In this document: positions 16,175-26,000 of the stretch, piece by piece
Layout of the letters: each line of letters opens with the position of its first letter
Position numbering within the stretch: the stretch's first letter is position 1
Assembly: GCF_000699505.1 (NCBI RefSeq)
Contig: NZ_CP007490.1
Span: forward strand, 124,001-188,000
Reading direction: 5' to 3'
From: Rhodoluna lacicola
GTDB taxonomy: Bacteria > Actinomycetota > Actinomycetes > Actinomycetales > Microbacteriaceae
DNA length: 64,000 bases
Made by a program: the position numbers and the translations under genes
Notes under the pieces: generated by a model
Databases searched by the model: none
The model's input: only the letters and a program-made list of their open reading frames with translations
Told to the model about the DNA's origin: nothing

Positions 16175-17439
16175 TAGTTGCTAACTTTCGCCGCGATGTC
16201 TTTGCGATAGTGCGAACCCTGCAACTGAATCTTTTCAATTCCTGCGTATGCCTGGGCACGAGCGCCAGCAAAATCTTTTCCGGTTGCAACCACCGATAGC
16301 ACTCGGCCGCCAGTGGCCATCAATACTTCTTCGCCATCCTTGTTTCCTGCAAACTGCGTAGCTGCATGACAGATTTCGATTCCGGTAGCTTCCGCTTCAC
16401 CAAGTCCATAGAGCGGGCGGTTAGGTGCCGAGGTATCGGGGTAACCCTCTGATGCCAGCACCACGGTGATTGCAACGTCCTTGCTGAACTCTGGATCGCT
16501 CACACCTTCAAGGTGCCCGGTGGCTGCCTTGTAGAGCAAGTTACTCAGCGATGAGTTCAAGCGGCGAAGAACAACCTGGGTTTCCGGGTCACCGAATCGG
16601 GCGTTGAATTCAATCACGCGAATGCCGCGCTTGGTAATGATGAGCCCGCAGTAAAGCAGTCCAACAAAGGGTGCGCCAAGACGAGCCATTTCTTGAATTG
16701 TTGGCAGCGCAACTTTTTCTTCTACCTCTTCAACAAATCCTGCTGGCAACCAAGGCAGTGGTGAGTAGGCACCCATGCCTCCTGTGTTAGGACCTTCATC
16801 GTTGTCGTATGCGCGTTTGAAATCTTGCGCGGGGGTCAGCGGAACAACAGAGGTTCCATCAGATAAGAAGAACAATGAAACTTCTTGGCCATCAAGGAAT
16901 TCCTCAACCAGGATTCCCATGGCAATAAATTTTTTGGCGTGATCAACGGCAGCATCGCGATCTGAGGTGACGATTACACCTTTACCGGCGGCCAGGCCAT
17001 CTGCCTTAATTACGTATGGAGCACCAAAGTCATCCATCGCGCTGATTACTTCTTCAAGGGTGGTGCATTCACGAGCCATGCCGGTTGGCACACCTGCGGC
17101 TGCCATTACCTCTTTGGCAAAAGATTTTGAACCTTCAAGTTGCGCGGCCTCTTGAGATGGGCCGAACACTGCGATTCCCTCAGAGCGCAGAGCGTCTGAA
17201 ACACCGGCAATCAACGGAGCCTCTGGGCCAATGATGGCAAGCTCGGTGCCGTGTTCAAGGGCAAACTTCACCACATCAAGTGGCAGGTTTGGGTTAAGGT
17301 TTGGCTCGCAGCGCACATCAAGAGCGATTCCCGCATTGCCCGGGGCCACGATGATGTCACTTGCCGGGGTGCCGGTGCGCACTAGAGCTTTTACAATTGC
17401 GTGCTCTCTGGCACCCTGACCCAAAACAAGTATCTTCAC
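16174..17439 (-). CDS. purD: phosphoribosylamine-glycine ligase (GAR synthetase)
   Basis: 421 residues of the ATP-grasp family, forming GAR from phosphoribosylamine and glycine. MKILVLGQGAREHA at the start, the ATP-grasp loop KADGLAAGKGVIV, and NARFGDPETQ near residue 280 are standard. It is the first gene of the purD-purC pair. Length is normal. Confidence 0.97.
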   Translation of the reverse strand: MKILVLGQGAREHAIVKALVRTGTPASDIIVAPGNAGIALDVRCEPNLNPNLPLDVVKFALEHGTELAIIGPEAPLIAGVSDALRSEGIAVFGPSQEAAQLEGSKSFAKEVMAAAGVPTGMARECTTLEEVISAMDDFGAPYVIKADGLAAGKGVIVTSDRDAAVDHAKKFIAMGILVEEFLDGQEVSLFFLSDGTSVVPLTPAQDFKRAYDNDEGPNTGGMGAYSPLPWLPAGFVEEVEEKVALPTIQEMARLGAPFVGLLYCGLIITKRGIRVIEFNARFGDPETQVVLRRLNSSLSNLLYKAATGHLEGVSDPEFSKDVAITVVLASEGYPDTSAPNRPLYGLGEAEATGIEICHAATQFAGNKDGEEVLMATGGRVLSVVATGKDFAGARAQAYAGIEKIQLQGSHYRKDIAAKVSN

Positions 17440-17493
17440 ACGCTCAATGTTACTGGCAGGTAATTCTCAGGTTCATTTCTTAGCATCGCCGGT

Positions 17494-18087
17494 ATGAGCG
17501 CATCTAAATCCAAACTTGGTTTCGTAGGTTTAGCACTTGTTGGTTCACTGACCCTATCGGGGTGCAGTATTCCGCTGCCGGACATTGGTCTTGCCGATAT
17601 TCAGTCCGGAGTAGAGGACATTCAAAATCTTGCCAGCGGGGCCACCGAATTTTCGGCCAATGATTTGATGTATGCCCAGATGATGATCCCTCATCACGAG
17701 CAGGCGGTGGCCATGGCTGAGCTAGCCACCACAAGAACCTCTAACCCTGAGGTTTTGGCAATCGCCAAGAAGATCAAATCTGCTCAGGCCCCGGAAATTG
17801 CCGTGATGGCAGCTTGGCTGGGTGGTAAGGCTGCCGAGCTGCACTCCGGGCATGACATGCCTATGAATGGAATGATCTCAGGCGCTCAATTTGAGGAACT
17901 CAAGAACTCTGTTGATGACACGTTCGACAGCCTGTTTGTGAAGTATATGATTGCCCACCACGAGGGGGCAATTGAAATGACTCAGGGCATTTTGGAGTCA
18001 GAGAACATCATCGTGAAGAAGTTTGGTGAAAAGGTGGTCAAAGACCAGACCGCAGAAATTGCCGAACTAAAGAAGATTCAGGGCTAG
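17494..18087 (+). CDS. DUF305 lipoprotein
   Basis: 197 residues. The signal peptide ends LTLSGC (lipobox Cys24). Two His-rich helices [16 protein letters not shown] and [14 protein letters not shown] are the repeated core of DUF305, a four-helix ferritin-like fold with possible metal binding. Extracellular DUF305 proteins are often encoded near copper or silver resistance genes, but none is adjacent. It is divergent from purD with a 54-base gap. Confidence 0.88.
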   Translation: MSASKSKLGFVGLALVGSLTLSGCSIPLPDIGLADIQSGVEDIQNLASGATEFSANDLMYAQMMIPHHEQAVAMAELATTRTSNPEVLAIAKKIKSAQAPEIAVMAAWLGGKAAELHSGHDMPMNGMISGAQFEELKNSVDDTFDSLFVKYMIAHHEGAIEMTQGILESENIIVKKFGEKVVKDQTAEIAELKKIQG

Positions 18088-18116
18088 TCGAGCATTTGCC
18101 ATGGCACACTGGGGTC

Positions 18117-18479
18117 ATGGCCAGACGCAGAATCAAACAACCCGATGGTGCCGCGGCGATTGCTGCCGTAAGGGCATCGGGGTTGGATTCGGCCGATGAG
18201 GAAACCCTGGCCACTGCCAGCCGATACCTATTAGAAGAATTGGCCGAGCGTGCTCCCGGAAACAGCGTGGAAGTGCGCGTGCCTCCTTATGGGGCAACCC
18301 AGTGCATCGAGGGTCCGCGGCACACCCGCGGCACCCCGCCCAACACCGTTGAAATGAACCCCGATACCTGGTTCGCGCTGGCAACCGGTGAGCTGAGCTG
18401 GTCGCAGGCGCTCGCCGAAGCCAAGGTTCTGGCCTCAGGAACCCGGGCCGACCTGTCGGAAGTTTTGCCTCTTTTTTAG
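18117..18479 (+). CDS. sterol-carrier-family (SCP2-like) protein next to purF
   Basis: 120 residues from ATG 18117 ([11 protein letters not shown]), favoured over an upstream ATG at 18096 that adds an unlikely leader. The core [27 protein letters not shown] and [13 protein letters not shown] matches the small actinobacterial sterol-carrier-like family usually encoded just before purF. Its biochemical role is not established. It is followed closely by a small membrane-protein gene. Confidence 0.75.
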   Translation: MARRRIKQPDGAAAIAAVRASGLDSADEETLATASRYLLEELAERAPGNSVEVRVPPYGATQCIEGPRHTRGTPPNTVEMNPDTWFALATGELSWSQALAEAKVLASGTRADLSEVLPLF

Positions 18480-18493
18480 TGTTGGATTGTGAC

Positions 18494-18787
18494 ATGGCTC
18501 AAACACCAGAGAAAAAGACAATCATCAAGACCCAGCAGGTCAAGATTCGCCGCTCACCTAAGTACTTGCCGTTCCTGATTACCGGGGCGGTTATCGGTGT
18601 GATTGTTGCGGTTATTTTGGGACTTACTATTCCGGCTGAGTCTCGCACTGCGGAGCCAATTGTGACCTACCTGATTGGCTATTTGGGCGCGATTGGAGCG
18701 GCCCTGGGAATTGTGACCGCGGTGGTTGTGGACCGCATTGGGGTGGCCCGGGCCAAGACCCTTGAGGCCACTAAACTAGAGGGGTAA
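18494..18787 (+). CDS. small two-helix membrane protein
   Basis: 97 residues from ATG 18494. A basic cytosolic N-terminus (KKTIIKTQQVKIRRSPKY) precedes two hydrophobic helices, about residues 27-46 and 56-80. The next gene is purF, 33 bases on. Similar short membrane proteins occur at this place in other actinobacteria, but no function is known to me. Confidence 0.65.
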   Translation: MAQTPEKKTIIKTQQVKIRRSPKYLPFLITGAVIGVIVAVILGLTIPAESRTAEPIVTYLIGYLGAIGAALGIVTAVVVDRIGVARAKTLEATKLEG

Positions 18788-18820
18788 ACACCGCTCCCAC
18801 CACAACCCAAAGGATTCACC

Positions 18821-20329
18821 TTGCTTCGTGGCGATGGAAAACTGAATCTCGATATTGCAGTCAGCGATAGCGACAAAGCACCGCAAGATCAATGTGGCGT
18901 ATTCGGCGTCTGGGCCCCGGGTGAAGAAGTTGCCAAGCTAACTTTCTTTGGTCTTTACTCTCTGCAGCACCGCGGGCAAGAATCCGCCGGTATCGCCACC
19001 TCTGATGGCAAAAAGATTTTGGTCTACAAAGATATGGGATTGGTCTCGCAGGTTTTTTCTGAGTCTGCGTTGGAATCACTAGTTGGTCACATTGCAGTTG
19101 GCCACAACCGATACTCGACAACCGGCGCATCGCACTGGCGAAATGCGCAACCAACTCTTGGTCGCACCTCGGCCGGAACAATTGCGTTGGCACACAACGG
19201 AAACCTAACCAACACCGCAGATTTGTTGGACATGTTGAAGGAACGCTATCCGGATCAGGGAACCAACGAGATCACCGGTGGAAACACAACTGACACCGCG
19301 GTGCTAACCGCATTGATGGCCGGCGATCTTGATCACACACTTGAAGCAACCGCTCTTGAACTTCTTCCGAAGGTTAAGGGCGCTTTTTGTTTGGTGTTCA
19401 TGGATGAGCACACACTTTATGCAGCGCGTGACCCGCAGGGTGTTCGCCCGTTGGTGCTTGGTCGTCTTGAGCGCGGCTGGGTGGTTGCATCTGAAACCGC
19501 AGCGCTAGATATTGTTGGTGCAAGTTTTGTGCGCGAGGTTGAACCTGGCGAGCTAATTGCAATTGACGAAAACGGTTTGCGATCTACTCGTTTTGCTGAG
19601 GTCAAGCGCGCCGGTTGCGTTTTTGAATACGTTTACCTGGCACGACCTGACACCTCAATCAACGGTAAGAACGTTTACGACGCTCGCGTTGAGATGGGTC
19701 GCACACTTGCTCGCGAATACCCGGTTGAGGCTGACCTAGTTATTCCAACTCCTGAGTCTGGAACCCCGGCAGCCATTGGTTACTCGCAGGAATCTGGAAT
19801 TCCTTTTGGTCACGGGCTAGTCAAGAACGCCTACGTTGGCCGAACCTTTATTCAGCCATCACAAACCATTCGCCAGCGTGGTATTCGCTTAAAGTTGAAT
19901 CCGCTGAAAGAAGTTATTCAGGGCAAGCGCATCATCGTGATTGACGACTCAATCGTGCGCGGCAACACTCAGCGCGCACTGGTGCAAATGTTGCGCGAGG
20001 CCGGAGCCGCCGAGATTCACGTGCGCATTTCTTCGCCGCCAATCACCTGGCCTTGCTTCTACGGAATTGACTTTGCGACTCGCGCCGAATTGATTGCAAC
20101 CGGTATTGGTGTCGATGACGTGCGTCAGTCCATCGGTGCTGATTCTCTTGGTTACTTGACCAAAGACGGCATGGTTGCGGCAACCGGTCAGCAAGAGCGC
20201 GAACTTTGCACCGCGTGTTTCACCGGCAAGTACCCAATTGAGTTGCCGATGGCGGATCGTCTTGGCAAGAACTTGCTTGAAAAAGGCGTGGCCAGTATTC
20301 CAGGAGAGAGCGTTCACCTACATGACTAA
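18821..20329 (+). CDS. purF: amidophosphoribosyltransferase
   Basis: 502 residues, the committed step of purine synthesis (PRPP + Gln to phosphoribosylamine). The start is TTG 18821 behind AAAGGA. A 23-residue propeptide precedes the N-terminal nucleophile Cys24 in QCGVFGVWAPG, so self-processing is expected. The PRPP loop IIVIDDSIVRGNT is intact, as are the Cys residues of the C-terminal ELCTACFTGKYP that in Bacillus-type PurF bind an iron-sulfur cluster. The stop lies inside the purM start region (8-base overlap). Confidence 0.96.
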   Translation: MLRGDGKLNLDIAVSDSDKAPQDQCGVFGVWAPGEEVAKLTFFGLYSLQHRGQESAGIATSDGKKILVYKDMGLVSQVFSESALESLVGHIAVGHNRYSTTGASHWRNAQPTLGRTSAGTIALAHNGNLTNTADLLDMLKERYPDQGTNEITGGNTTDTAVLTALMAGDLDHTLEATALELLPKVKGAFCLVFMDEHTLYAARDPQGVRPLVLGRLERGWVVASETAALDIVGASFVREVEPGELIAIDENGLRSTRFAEVKRAGCVFEYVYLARPDTSINGKNVYDARVEMGRTLAREYPVEADLVIPTPESGTPAAIGYSQESGIPFGHGLVKNAYVGRTFIQPSQTIRQRGIRLKLNPLKEVIQGKRIIVIDDSIVRGNTQRALVQMLREAGAAEIHVRISSPPITWPCFYGIDFATRAELIATGIGVDDVRQSIGADSLGYLTKDGMVAATGQQERELCTACFTGKYPIELPMADRLGKNLLEKGVASIPGESVHLHD

Positions 20330-21419
20330 TGCCTATGCAGCATCTGGCGTAGACACAGAAGCCGGCGACCTAGCCGTAGAACTTATGAAGCGCGCGGTTG
20401 GCGCAACTCACAACGACCTAGTGATGGGTGGCCTTGGTGGCTTCGCCGGCATGATGGACGTTTCGTTTCTGAAAAAGTATGACCGCCCGCTGTTGGCAAC
20501 CAGCACCGATGGTGTTGGCACCAAGGTTGCAATCGCTCAGGCAATCGACAAGCACGACACCATTGGCCAAGATCTAGTTGGCATGGTGGTTGATGACATC
20601 GTTGTGGTTGGCGCGAAGAGTTTGTTCATGACCGATTACATTGCCTGCGGAAAAGTTGTGCCAGAGCGCATTGCAGATATCGTTCGCGGAATTGCCGAAG
20701 CATGTAGCGCGGTTGGTGTTGCACTGGTTGGTGGCGAGACCGCCGAGCACCCGGGACTACTTGGTGTTGACGATTACGACGTTGCCGGAGCCGCAGTTGG
20801 TGTGGTTGACGCAGCTAAGTTGCTTGGACCACAGAACGTTCGCGTTGGTGACGTTGTGCTTGGCATGGAGTCTTCTGGTTTGCACTCAAATGGTTACTCG
20901 CTGGTTCGCAAGATCGTGAGCGACAGCGGACTGGATTACAAGAAGAATGTTTTGGAATTTGGCGACCGCTCGCTTGGCGAGGTTTTGCTTGAGCCAACCA
21001 AGCTTTACACCGGTGTTTTGAATTCACTTTTGGAATCTGATCTCGGCAGTGCGGTGCACGCGATGAGTCACATCACCGGCGGAGGAATCGCGGCCAACAT
21101 TGCGCGCGTATTGCCGCAGGGTGTTGCGGTTGATATTCACCGATCCACCTGGACCCCGCACGAGGTTTTCCAAGTGTTAGCCGGCTGGGGCAAGTTCTCA
21201 CTAGAGAGCGTTGAGTCAACTTGGAACCTTGGCCTAGGCCAGGCAGTTGTGGTTGATGCGGCCAAGGCCGATGAAGTTGCCGCCGCACTTACCAAGCTTG
21301 GTGTGCACACCTGGACTCTTGGAGAAATTGAAGCAGCCCCGGCAGACTTGTCTACTTACGTGCAGGGTGCCAAGGGTGTTGACGGCGGAGCCGTTCGCCT
21401 AGTCGGAGAATACAAGTAA
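20322..21419 (+). CDS. purM: phosphoribosylformylglycinamidine cyclo-ligase
   Basis: 365 residues from ATG 20322 (MTNAYAASGVDTEAGD), behind CAGGAGAG and overlapping purF by 8 bases. AIR synthetase closes the imidazole ring of FGAM with ATP. GLGGFAGMMDVS, STDGVGTKVAIAQA and ITGGGIAANIARVLP are family markers. A longer frame to 20175 exists but would run deep into purF. Confidence 0.96.
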   Translation: MTNAYAASGVDTEAGDLAVELMKRAVGATHNDLVMGGLGGFAGMMDVSFLKKYDRPLLATSTDGVGTKVAIAQAIDKHDTIGQDLVGMVVDDIVVVGAKSLFMTDYIACGKVVPERIADIVRGIAEACSAVGVALVGGETAEHPGLLGVDDYDVAGAAVGVVDAAKLLGPQNVRVGDVVLGMESSGLHSNGYSLVRKIVSDSGLDYKKNVLEFGDRSLGEVLLEPTKLYTGVLNSLLESDLGSAVHAMSHITGGGIAANIARVLPQGVAVDIHRSTWTPHEVFQVLAGWGKFSLESVESTWNLGLGQAVVVDAAKADEVAAALTKLGVHTWTLGEIEAAPADLSTYVQGAKGVDGGAVRLVGEYK

Positions 21420-21442
21420 CTAGTACAGGCTTCTTACGCTGG

Positions 21443-22471
21443 TTAATCGGTGTAGAAGTTAACTTGGCCGCGCACCCAAACAGTCACCTTCATGCCCAGC
21501 TCTGGTGCAAAGGGTCCATTGGCTCTGGCCTGAATCACAAGCGTAGGCAACTTAACCTCAACCAGCGCATCGTGACCAAAGTACTGGCGGCCAATCACCT
21601 CGCCATCACCATTTGGATTTGGCTGCAGGTAGAAATTCTCTGGCCTGATTGCAACTCGGCCGGTAGCGCCATTGACCACTTTGTTAAGTGGGGTTAGCAG
21701 ACCAAGGTCCGTCACGATTTTTTCGTTCTCAATCACACCGTTGATAATCACCGAATCACCCAAGAAGGTGGCCATTTCAATATCTGTTGGTGACTGATAG
21801 ATCTCGCTTGGGTTTCCAATCTGGGCAAACTCACCATCGCGCAAAATCGCCACGCGGCTTGCCATTGAAAGCGCCTCTTCTTGATCGTGGGTCACCATGA
21901 TGGCGGTGATGCCAGCCTTGGCAATAACTTTGCGCACGTCTTCGCGAAGGCGCACGCGGAGTTCGGCATCAAGTGAGGAAAAAGGCTCGTCAAGCAGAAT
22001 CAAATCTGGTTTGGGTGCTAGCGCACGGGCAAGAGCCACGCGGTGGCGCTGACCGCCCGATAGTTCGTGTGGCATCCGCTCTTCAAATCCCACCAGGTCA
22101 ACCAGTCGCAAGAGTTCTGTTACTCGGGCTGATCGCTCGGTGGCGCTGAGCTTGGTCAAACCAAATTCAATATTTTTAGATACCGATAGGTGAGGGAATA
22201 GAGCTGCATCCTGCGGCACAAAACCAACCCGTCGTTCCTCGGCAAGCACGTTGATGCCCTTGCCAAAGACCACGCGGTTATTGATGTGAATTTCGCCAGA
22301 GTCGGGTGAGTCAAAGCCAGAGATTAATCTGAGCAGCGTGGTCTTACCCGAACCGCTGCTGCCGAGAACCGCCAGAAATTCTTTTTCGTGCACATCTAGG
22401 TTCAGATTAGAAAGTACAGGCTGACCGGCGAAGGTCTTATTAACCGATTGAAGCGAAAGCACAACAGGCAC
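21443..22471 (-). CDS. fbpC: Fe(III)-type ABC transporter ATP-binding protein
   Basis: 342 residues: Walker A LGSSGSGKTTLLR, ABC signature LSGGQRHRVALARAL, Walker B LILLDEPFSSLD, switch His in MVTHDQEEA. A C-terminal TOBE/OB extension (ATGRVAIRPENFYL, GRQYFGHDALVEV) is typical of FbpC and related carbohydrate-type importers. It overlaps the permease gene by one base and completes a binding protein-permease-ATPase operon. Confidence 0.88.
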   Translation of the reverse strand: MPVVLSLQSVNKTFAGQPVLSNLNLDVHEKEFLAVLGSSGSGKTTLLRLISGFDSPDSGEIHINNRVVFGKGINVLAEERRVGFVPQDAALFPHLSVSKNIEFGLTKLSATERSARVTELLRLVDLVGFEERMPHELSGGQRHRVALARALAPKPDLILLDEPFSSLDAELRVRLREDVRKVIAKAGITAIMVTHDQEEALSMASRVAILRDGEFAQIGNPSEIYQSPTDIEMATFLGDSVIINGVIENEKIVTDLGLLTPLNKVVNGATGRVAIRPENFYLQPNPNGDGEVIGRQYFGHDALVEVKLPTLVIQARANGPFAPELGMKVTVWVRGQVNFYTD

Positions 22472-23982
22472 TATTCACGCTCCATTCTTTGGTTAATTTC
22501 AAAGCGCACGCTCTGGCGAACTTGTCGATTCAATAGCCACGCAGGAATTCCGGCTACAACTACCAAAAGTAATGCATACGGAGCAGCGGCGGCATAGGCC
22601 GATACAGAGGTCTCATTCCAGAGGCGGGTGGCCAGTGTTTCAACACCGGTCTCTCTAAGCAGCAACGTTGCCGGTAGTTCCTTCAAGACTGCAAGCGATA
22701 CCAGGGCGGCTCCGGCCAAGATCCCTGGGCCAGCTATTGGAATCAGCACTCTTCTTATTGTGTCTAGACGAGAGGCGCCAAGGCTTGCTGCAACTTCATC
22801 TAGCGAGCGTGGCACCTGACTGATTGGAGTTTGCATGGCCGCGATGGCGTTGGGTAAGAACAGAATCAGATAGGCAATCAAAACCAAAACACTGGTCTGG
22901 TAAATCTGCGGAAGTAGGCGATTGCTTAGGAACACTAGTGACAGCGCAACCACGATTCCCGGCACCGCGTGAGTTACCCAAATGGTGCGATCAAAAATCA
23001 AAGAGAGCCTTGAGCGAAATCTAACGGTGAGCAAGGAAATTGCCACACCAAAAATAATTGCAATCACACCACCGGCAAAGGCATAGCTCAGTGAATTTGC
23101 CAGTGCTCGTGAAATCTCGTCGATGTCAACTTGTGATAGACCGATTTGAGTTGCTCTAAAAAGACTGAATGCCGGAAGCAACAGACTCATGCCGGTCCAG
23201 AGGGCAACGAATGCAAAAGCTAACGGCTGAAGTTTGCCAAGTTGAATGAGTGAGGTTCGGCGAGTACGGCCATCGGTTGGTAAATTTTTGCCGCGCAGGG
23301 TTGGTTCCACAATTAGCAGGGCAATCGTTAGCACCACAAGAATGACCGCAAGGCTGGCGGCCCCCGAGCGATCAAAGCTGGATCGGTAGGCACTGTAGAT
23401 GGCACGGGTGAAGGTGTCAAAGCTCAGAATGGAAACCGCACCAAAATCGCTAAGTGCATAGAGGGCAGAAAGCATTGCGCCAGAAACCGCCGCGGGTCTA
23501 ACCGCAGGCCAGGTTACCCGGCGAAAGACGTTCCACTTTCCGGCACCAAGTGAGCGAGCAACTTCTTCTGTTGCGGCGTCTGTGCGCACCAGAGTTGCCG
23601 AAACCGCCAGGTAAACATATGGCGCGGTGCCGATGGTGAGCACCAACCAAGAAGCGGCGAATCCCTTGAAGCCAGGGAAAAGGGCTGTGAAGGTATACGC
23701 AGTCACATAACTTGGCATGGCCAGCGGCAGCGCGGCCAGAATTGCAAAAAGCGAGCGGCCCCTGATGGTGGTGCGCACACTTAGCCAGGCCTGCAGGCTG
23801 CCGATAATTACCGCCGACACGGAAACGCAAACGGCTAACAGCAATGAGTTGCCAAGTAGTTCAAAACTTCTTGGTCGCAAAACGTTGGCAAGGAACTTGT
23901 CAAAACCAAAATCAGACAGCCGCACCAATAGATAGGTAACCGGAGCCAGTGAAATCAAAACGGCAACAACCGCCAGCACCAC
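22471..23982 (-). CDS. fbpB: Fe(III)-type ABC transporter permease (double-length)
   Basis: About 503 residues with some 12 hydrophobic segments and two EAA loops (EEVARSLGAGKWNVFRRV and DEVAASLGASRLDTIRRV), the fused-permease layout of FbpB/ThiP-type importers. The annotated GTG gives a hydrophobic N-terminus. The frame stays open upstream and reads KNSLRQRPPALL just before it, a normal cytosolic leader, so translation may begin at a rarer codon near 24021. Confidence 0.87.
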   Translation of the reverse strand: MVLAVVAVLISLAPVTYLLVRLSDFGFDKFLANVLRPRSFELLGNSLLLAVCVSVSAVIIGSLQAWLSVRTTIRGRSLFAILAALPLAMPSYVTAYTFTALFPGFKGFAASWLVLTIGTAPYVYLAVSATLVRTDAATEEVARSLGAGKWNVFRRVTWPAVRPAAVSGAMLSALYALSDFGAVSILSFDTFTRAIYSAYRSSFDRSGAASLAVILVVLTIALLIVEPTLRGKNLPTDGRTRRTSLIQLGKLQPLAFAFVALWTGMSLLLPAFSLFRATQIGLSQVDIDEISRALANSLSYAFAGGVIAIIFGVAISLLTVRFRSRLSLIFDRTIWVTHAVPGIVVALSLVFLSNRLLPQIYQTSVLVLIAYLILFLPNAIAAMQTPISQVPRSLDEVAASLGASRLDTIRRVLIPIAGPGILAGAALVSLAVLKELPATLLLRETGVETLATRLWNETSVSAYAAAAPYALLLVVVAGIPAWLLNRQVRQSVRFEINQRMERE

Positions 23983-24031
23983 TAAGAGTGCCGGTGGTCG
24001 TTGCCGAAGTGAATTTTTCAGAATTAACTTT

Positions 24032-25063
24032 CTAGTCGGTCAGTCCGGCGTCGCGAATTAATTCAAGTGTCTTGGCTAGCGGAGCCAATGCACTCAGGTC
24101 AATCTTTGCGGCCGGAAGATCTTTCAAAGCTGGCAAATTGTCCTGGGCTGGAATACCAGTCAGTGAATACTCGGCGGTCTTTTCAACGAAGTAGGTTTGA
24201 GCGGTTTCGCTAAGTAGCCATTTTGCAAAAGTCTGAGCCTCTGGCTTATCACTCAAAACCCCAATGCCCGCCACGTTGATTAGGTTTCCGGCGTCGCCCG
24301 CTTGGAACCAAGCCATCTTTGAGGTCATCTTGTCTTCGCCAACTTCGGCAGCGCGCTCGTACCAGTAGTAGTGGTTGATTAGGCCCGCTTGAATTTGCCC
24401 GGTTTCAACGGCCTCAAGAATCTGACCATTCTTTTCAAAAAGCACGGCGTTGGTCTTCATGGCTTTCAACCAAGCGGCGGTGGCGTCGTCACCCTTGAGC
24501 ACACGCATTGCGGTCACCGCAGACTGGAACGAAGCGTTGGTAGGTGCAATGCCAATCTTTCCTTTCCAGCGCGGGTCGGCAAGATCAAAAATGGACTTTG
24601 GTAAATCAGCCGCACTGACCTGCTTTGGATCATATGAAAAAACTCGACTACGGCCAGAGACACCTACCCAGGTGTTATCTGCTGAGCGATACTTGGCATC
24701 AACTAAATTGCTGATGTCTGGGTTGATGGTCTTGAAGGCCCCAGCCTCAGCTACTGCGCCAAGGGCGCCGGCATCCTGTGAGAAAAATACGTCAGCCTGG
24801 ACGTTGTTGCCCTCTTCAAGAATTTGTGCCGCCAACGATGCGGAATCTGAGTAGCGCACTTCAACGCCTATTCCAGTTTCCTTCGTGAAATCTTTGAGTA
24901 GATCTGCAATTAGATCTTCTGAGCGACCCGAGTAAACCGTTATGGTTGCTTCTCCGGTGGTGGGGGTGGTTTCTTTTGCGCAACCGGTAAGGGTGGCTGC
25001 TGCGAGTGTTGCCGCTAGGGCAAGGGCGCCAATTTTTAGGGCGCGCTTAGATGCGATATTCAA
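24032..25063 (-). CDS. fbpA: Fe(III)-type ABC transporter substrate-binding lipoprotein
   Basis: 343 residues: lipobox LTGC (Cys28), then ITVYSGRSEDLIADLL as in FbpA ferric-binding proteins. Tyrosines in NHYYWYERA are the expected Fe(III) ligands of this family. First gene of the minus-strand fbpABC operon. Substrate could in principle be another oxyanion-metal complex, but the Tyr pair favours ferric iron. Confidence 0.85.
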   Translation of the reverse strand: MNIASKRALKIGALALAATLAAATLTGCAKETTPTTGEATITVYSGRSEDLIADLLKDFTKETGIGVEVRYSDSASLAAQILEEGNNVQADVFFSQDAGALGAVAEAGAFKTINPDISNLVDAKYRSADNTWVGVSGRSRVFSYDPKQVSAADLPKSIFDLADPRWKGKIGIAPTNASFQSAVTAMRVLKGDDATAAWLKAMKTNAVLFEKNGQILEAVETGQIQAGLINHYYWYERAAEVGEDKMTSKMAWFQAGDAGNLINVAGIGVLSDKPEAQTFAKWLLSETAQTYFVEKTAEYSLTGIPAQDNLPALKDLPAAKIDLSALAPLAKTLELIRDAGLTD

Positions 25064-25113
25064 TTTATTCCTTCAGTTTCGTACTGGATGGTAATTCCAG
25101 CCGTCTGTTGTAT

Positions 25114-25129
25114 TGACCCGATTGAGTCA
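25114..25129. promoter_or_regulatory. inverted repeat upstream of fbpA
   Basis: TGAC-N8-GTCA, a 16-base symmetric site about 50 bases before the fbpA start, near another short repeat CTGGA-N7-TCCAG (25084-25100). It does not resemble the DtxR/IdeR iron box. Weak evidence for an operator. Confidence 0.25.
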
Positions 25130-25166
25130 CTTCAAAAATAAGCCAAATACTCCGATAGAACAAGGG

Positions 25167-25916
25167 TTAATTAGCTTGAGCGACGTGATTTGAGTCGAAG
25201 TGACGATCAATTCCCAACATGCGCTTGAGGCCCAGCTTGGTTACCAGCCACATTGCCTCTAAAACTATAAATTTGCTCATTTTTGAGACACCATGTTCAC
25301 GTTCAACGAAGGTGATTGGTACTTCTTTGATGCTTGCACCGATGCGTTCGCATTTGCGAGTCATTTCAACTTGAAAGGAATATCCGTGAGCGGCTAAATC
25401 TTCTAGGTGCAGTCGCTCAATTAATTGCGCCTGATAGACCCGGAATCCTGCCGTCATATCTTTAATCTTTGAGCCCAACATTAATTTGGCATAGGCGTTG
25501 CCCCCGCGCGAAAGAGCCAGGCGATAAGCCGGCCAGTTCTGCACGCTGCCACCAAAAACCCAGCGAGAACCGATCACCAGTTCGTGCGCATTTGCCTCGG
25601 CGATTAATTTTGGTAGATCCTCAGCTCGATGACTGCCATCGGCATCCATCTCAACCAGGTAATCAAATTTTTGTTTTAGGCCCCAATCAAATCCCGCCTT
25701 GTATGCGTTGGCTAATCCGGTCTTGGCAGTTCGGTGCAGCACGCTGATTTGATTATTGGCAGCAGAAAGTTGGTCGGCAACTGCGCCGGTGCCATCGGGG
25801 CTGGCATCATCAACGATCAACAGGCTCACCCCAGGGTTGTGCTTGAAGAGCTCGGTCACCGAGTGCTCAAGGTTCATTGCCTCGTTGTAGGTCGGCATGA
25901 TTACCAGTGTCTTCAC
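25167..25916 (-). CDS. ppm1: polyprenol monophosphomannose synthase (GT2)
   Basis: 249 residues of glycosyltransferase family 2: VIMPTYNEAMNLEHSV at the start, IVDDASPDGT, and the metal-binding DAD in VEMDADGSH. The C-terminal KEVPITFVEREHGVSKMS matches dolichol/polyprenol-phosphate mannose synthases. It transfers mannose from GDP-mannose to polyprenyl phosphate for lipoglycans or protein mannosylation. The N-acyltransferase domain fused in mycobacterial Ppm1 is absent, as in most other actinobacteria. Confidence 0.88.
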   Translation of the reverse strand: MKTLVIMPTYNEAMNLEHSVTELFKHNPGVSLLIVDDASPDGTGAVADQLSAANNQISVLHRTAKTGLANAYKAGFDWGLKQKFDYLVEMDADGSHRAEDLPKLIAEANAHELVIGSRWVFGGSVQNWPAYRLALSRGGNAYAKLMLGSKIKDMTAGFRVYQAQLIERLHLEDLAAHGYSFQVEMTRKCERIGASIKEVPITFVEREHGVSKMSKFIVLEAMWLVTKLGLKRMLGIDRHFDSNHVAQAN

Positions 25917-26000
25917 ATTTTGAGTCTACTTTTTAGGATTTGTGCTGCACAGCGCAGCCCCATTTGGGTGGGCTCGTGGGGTGCTGTAAATTGGTCAGTA

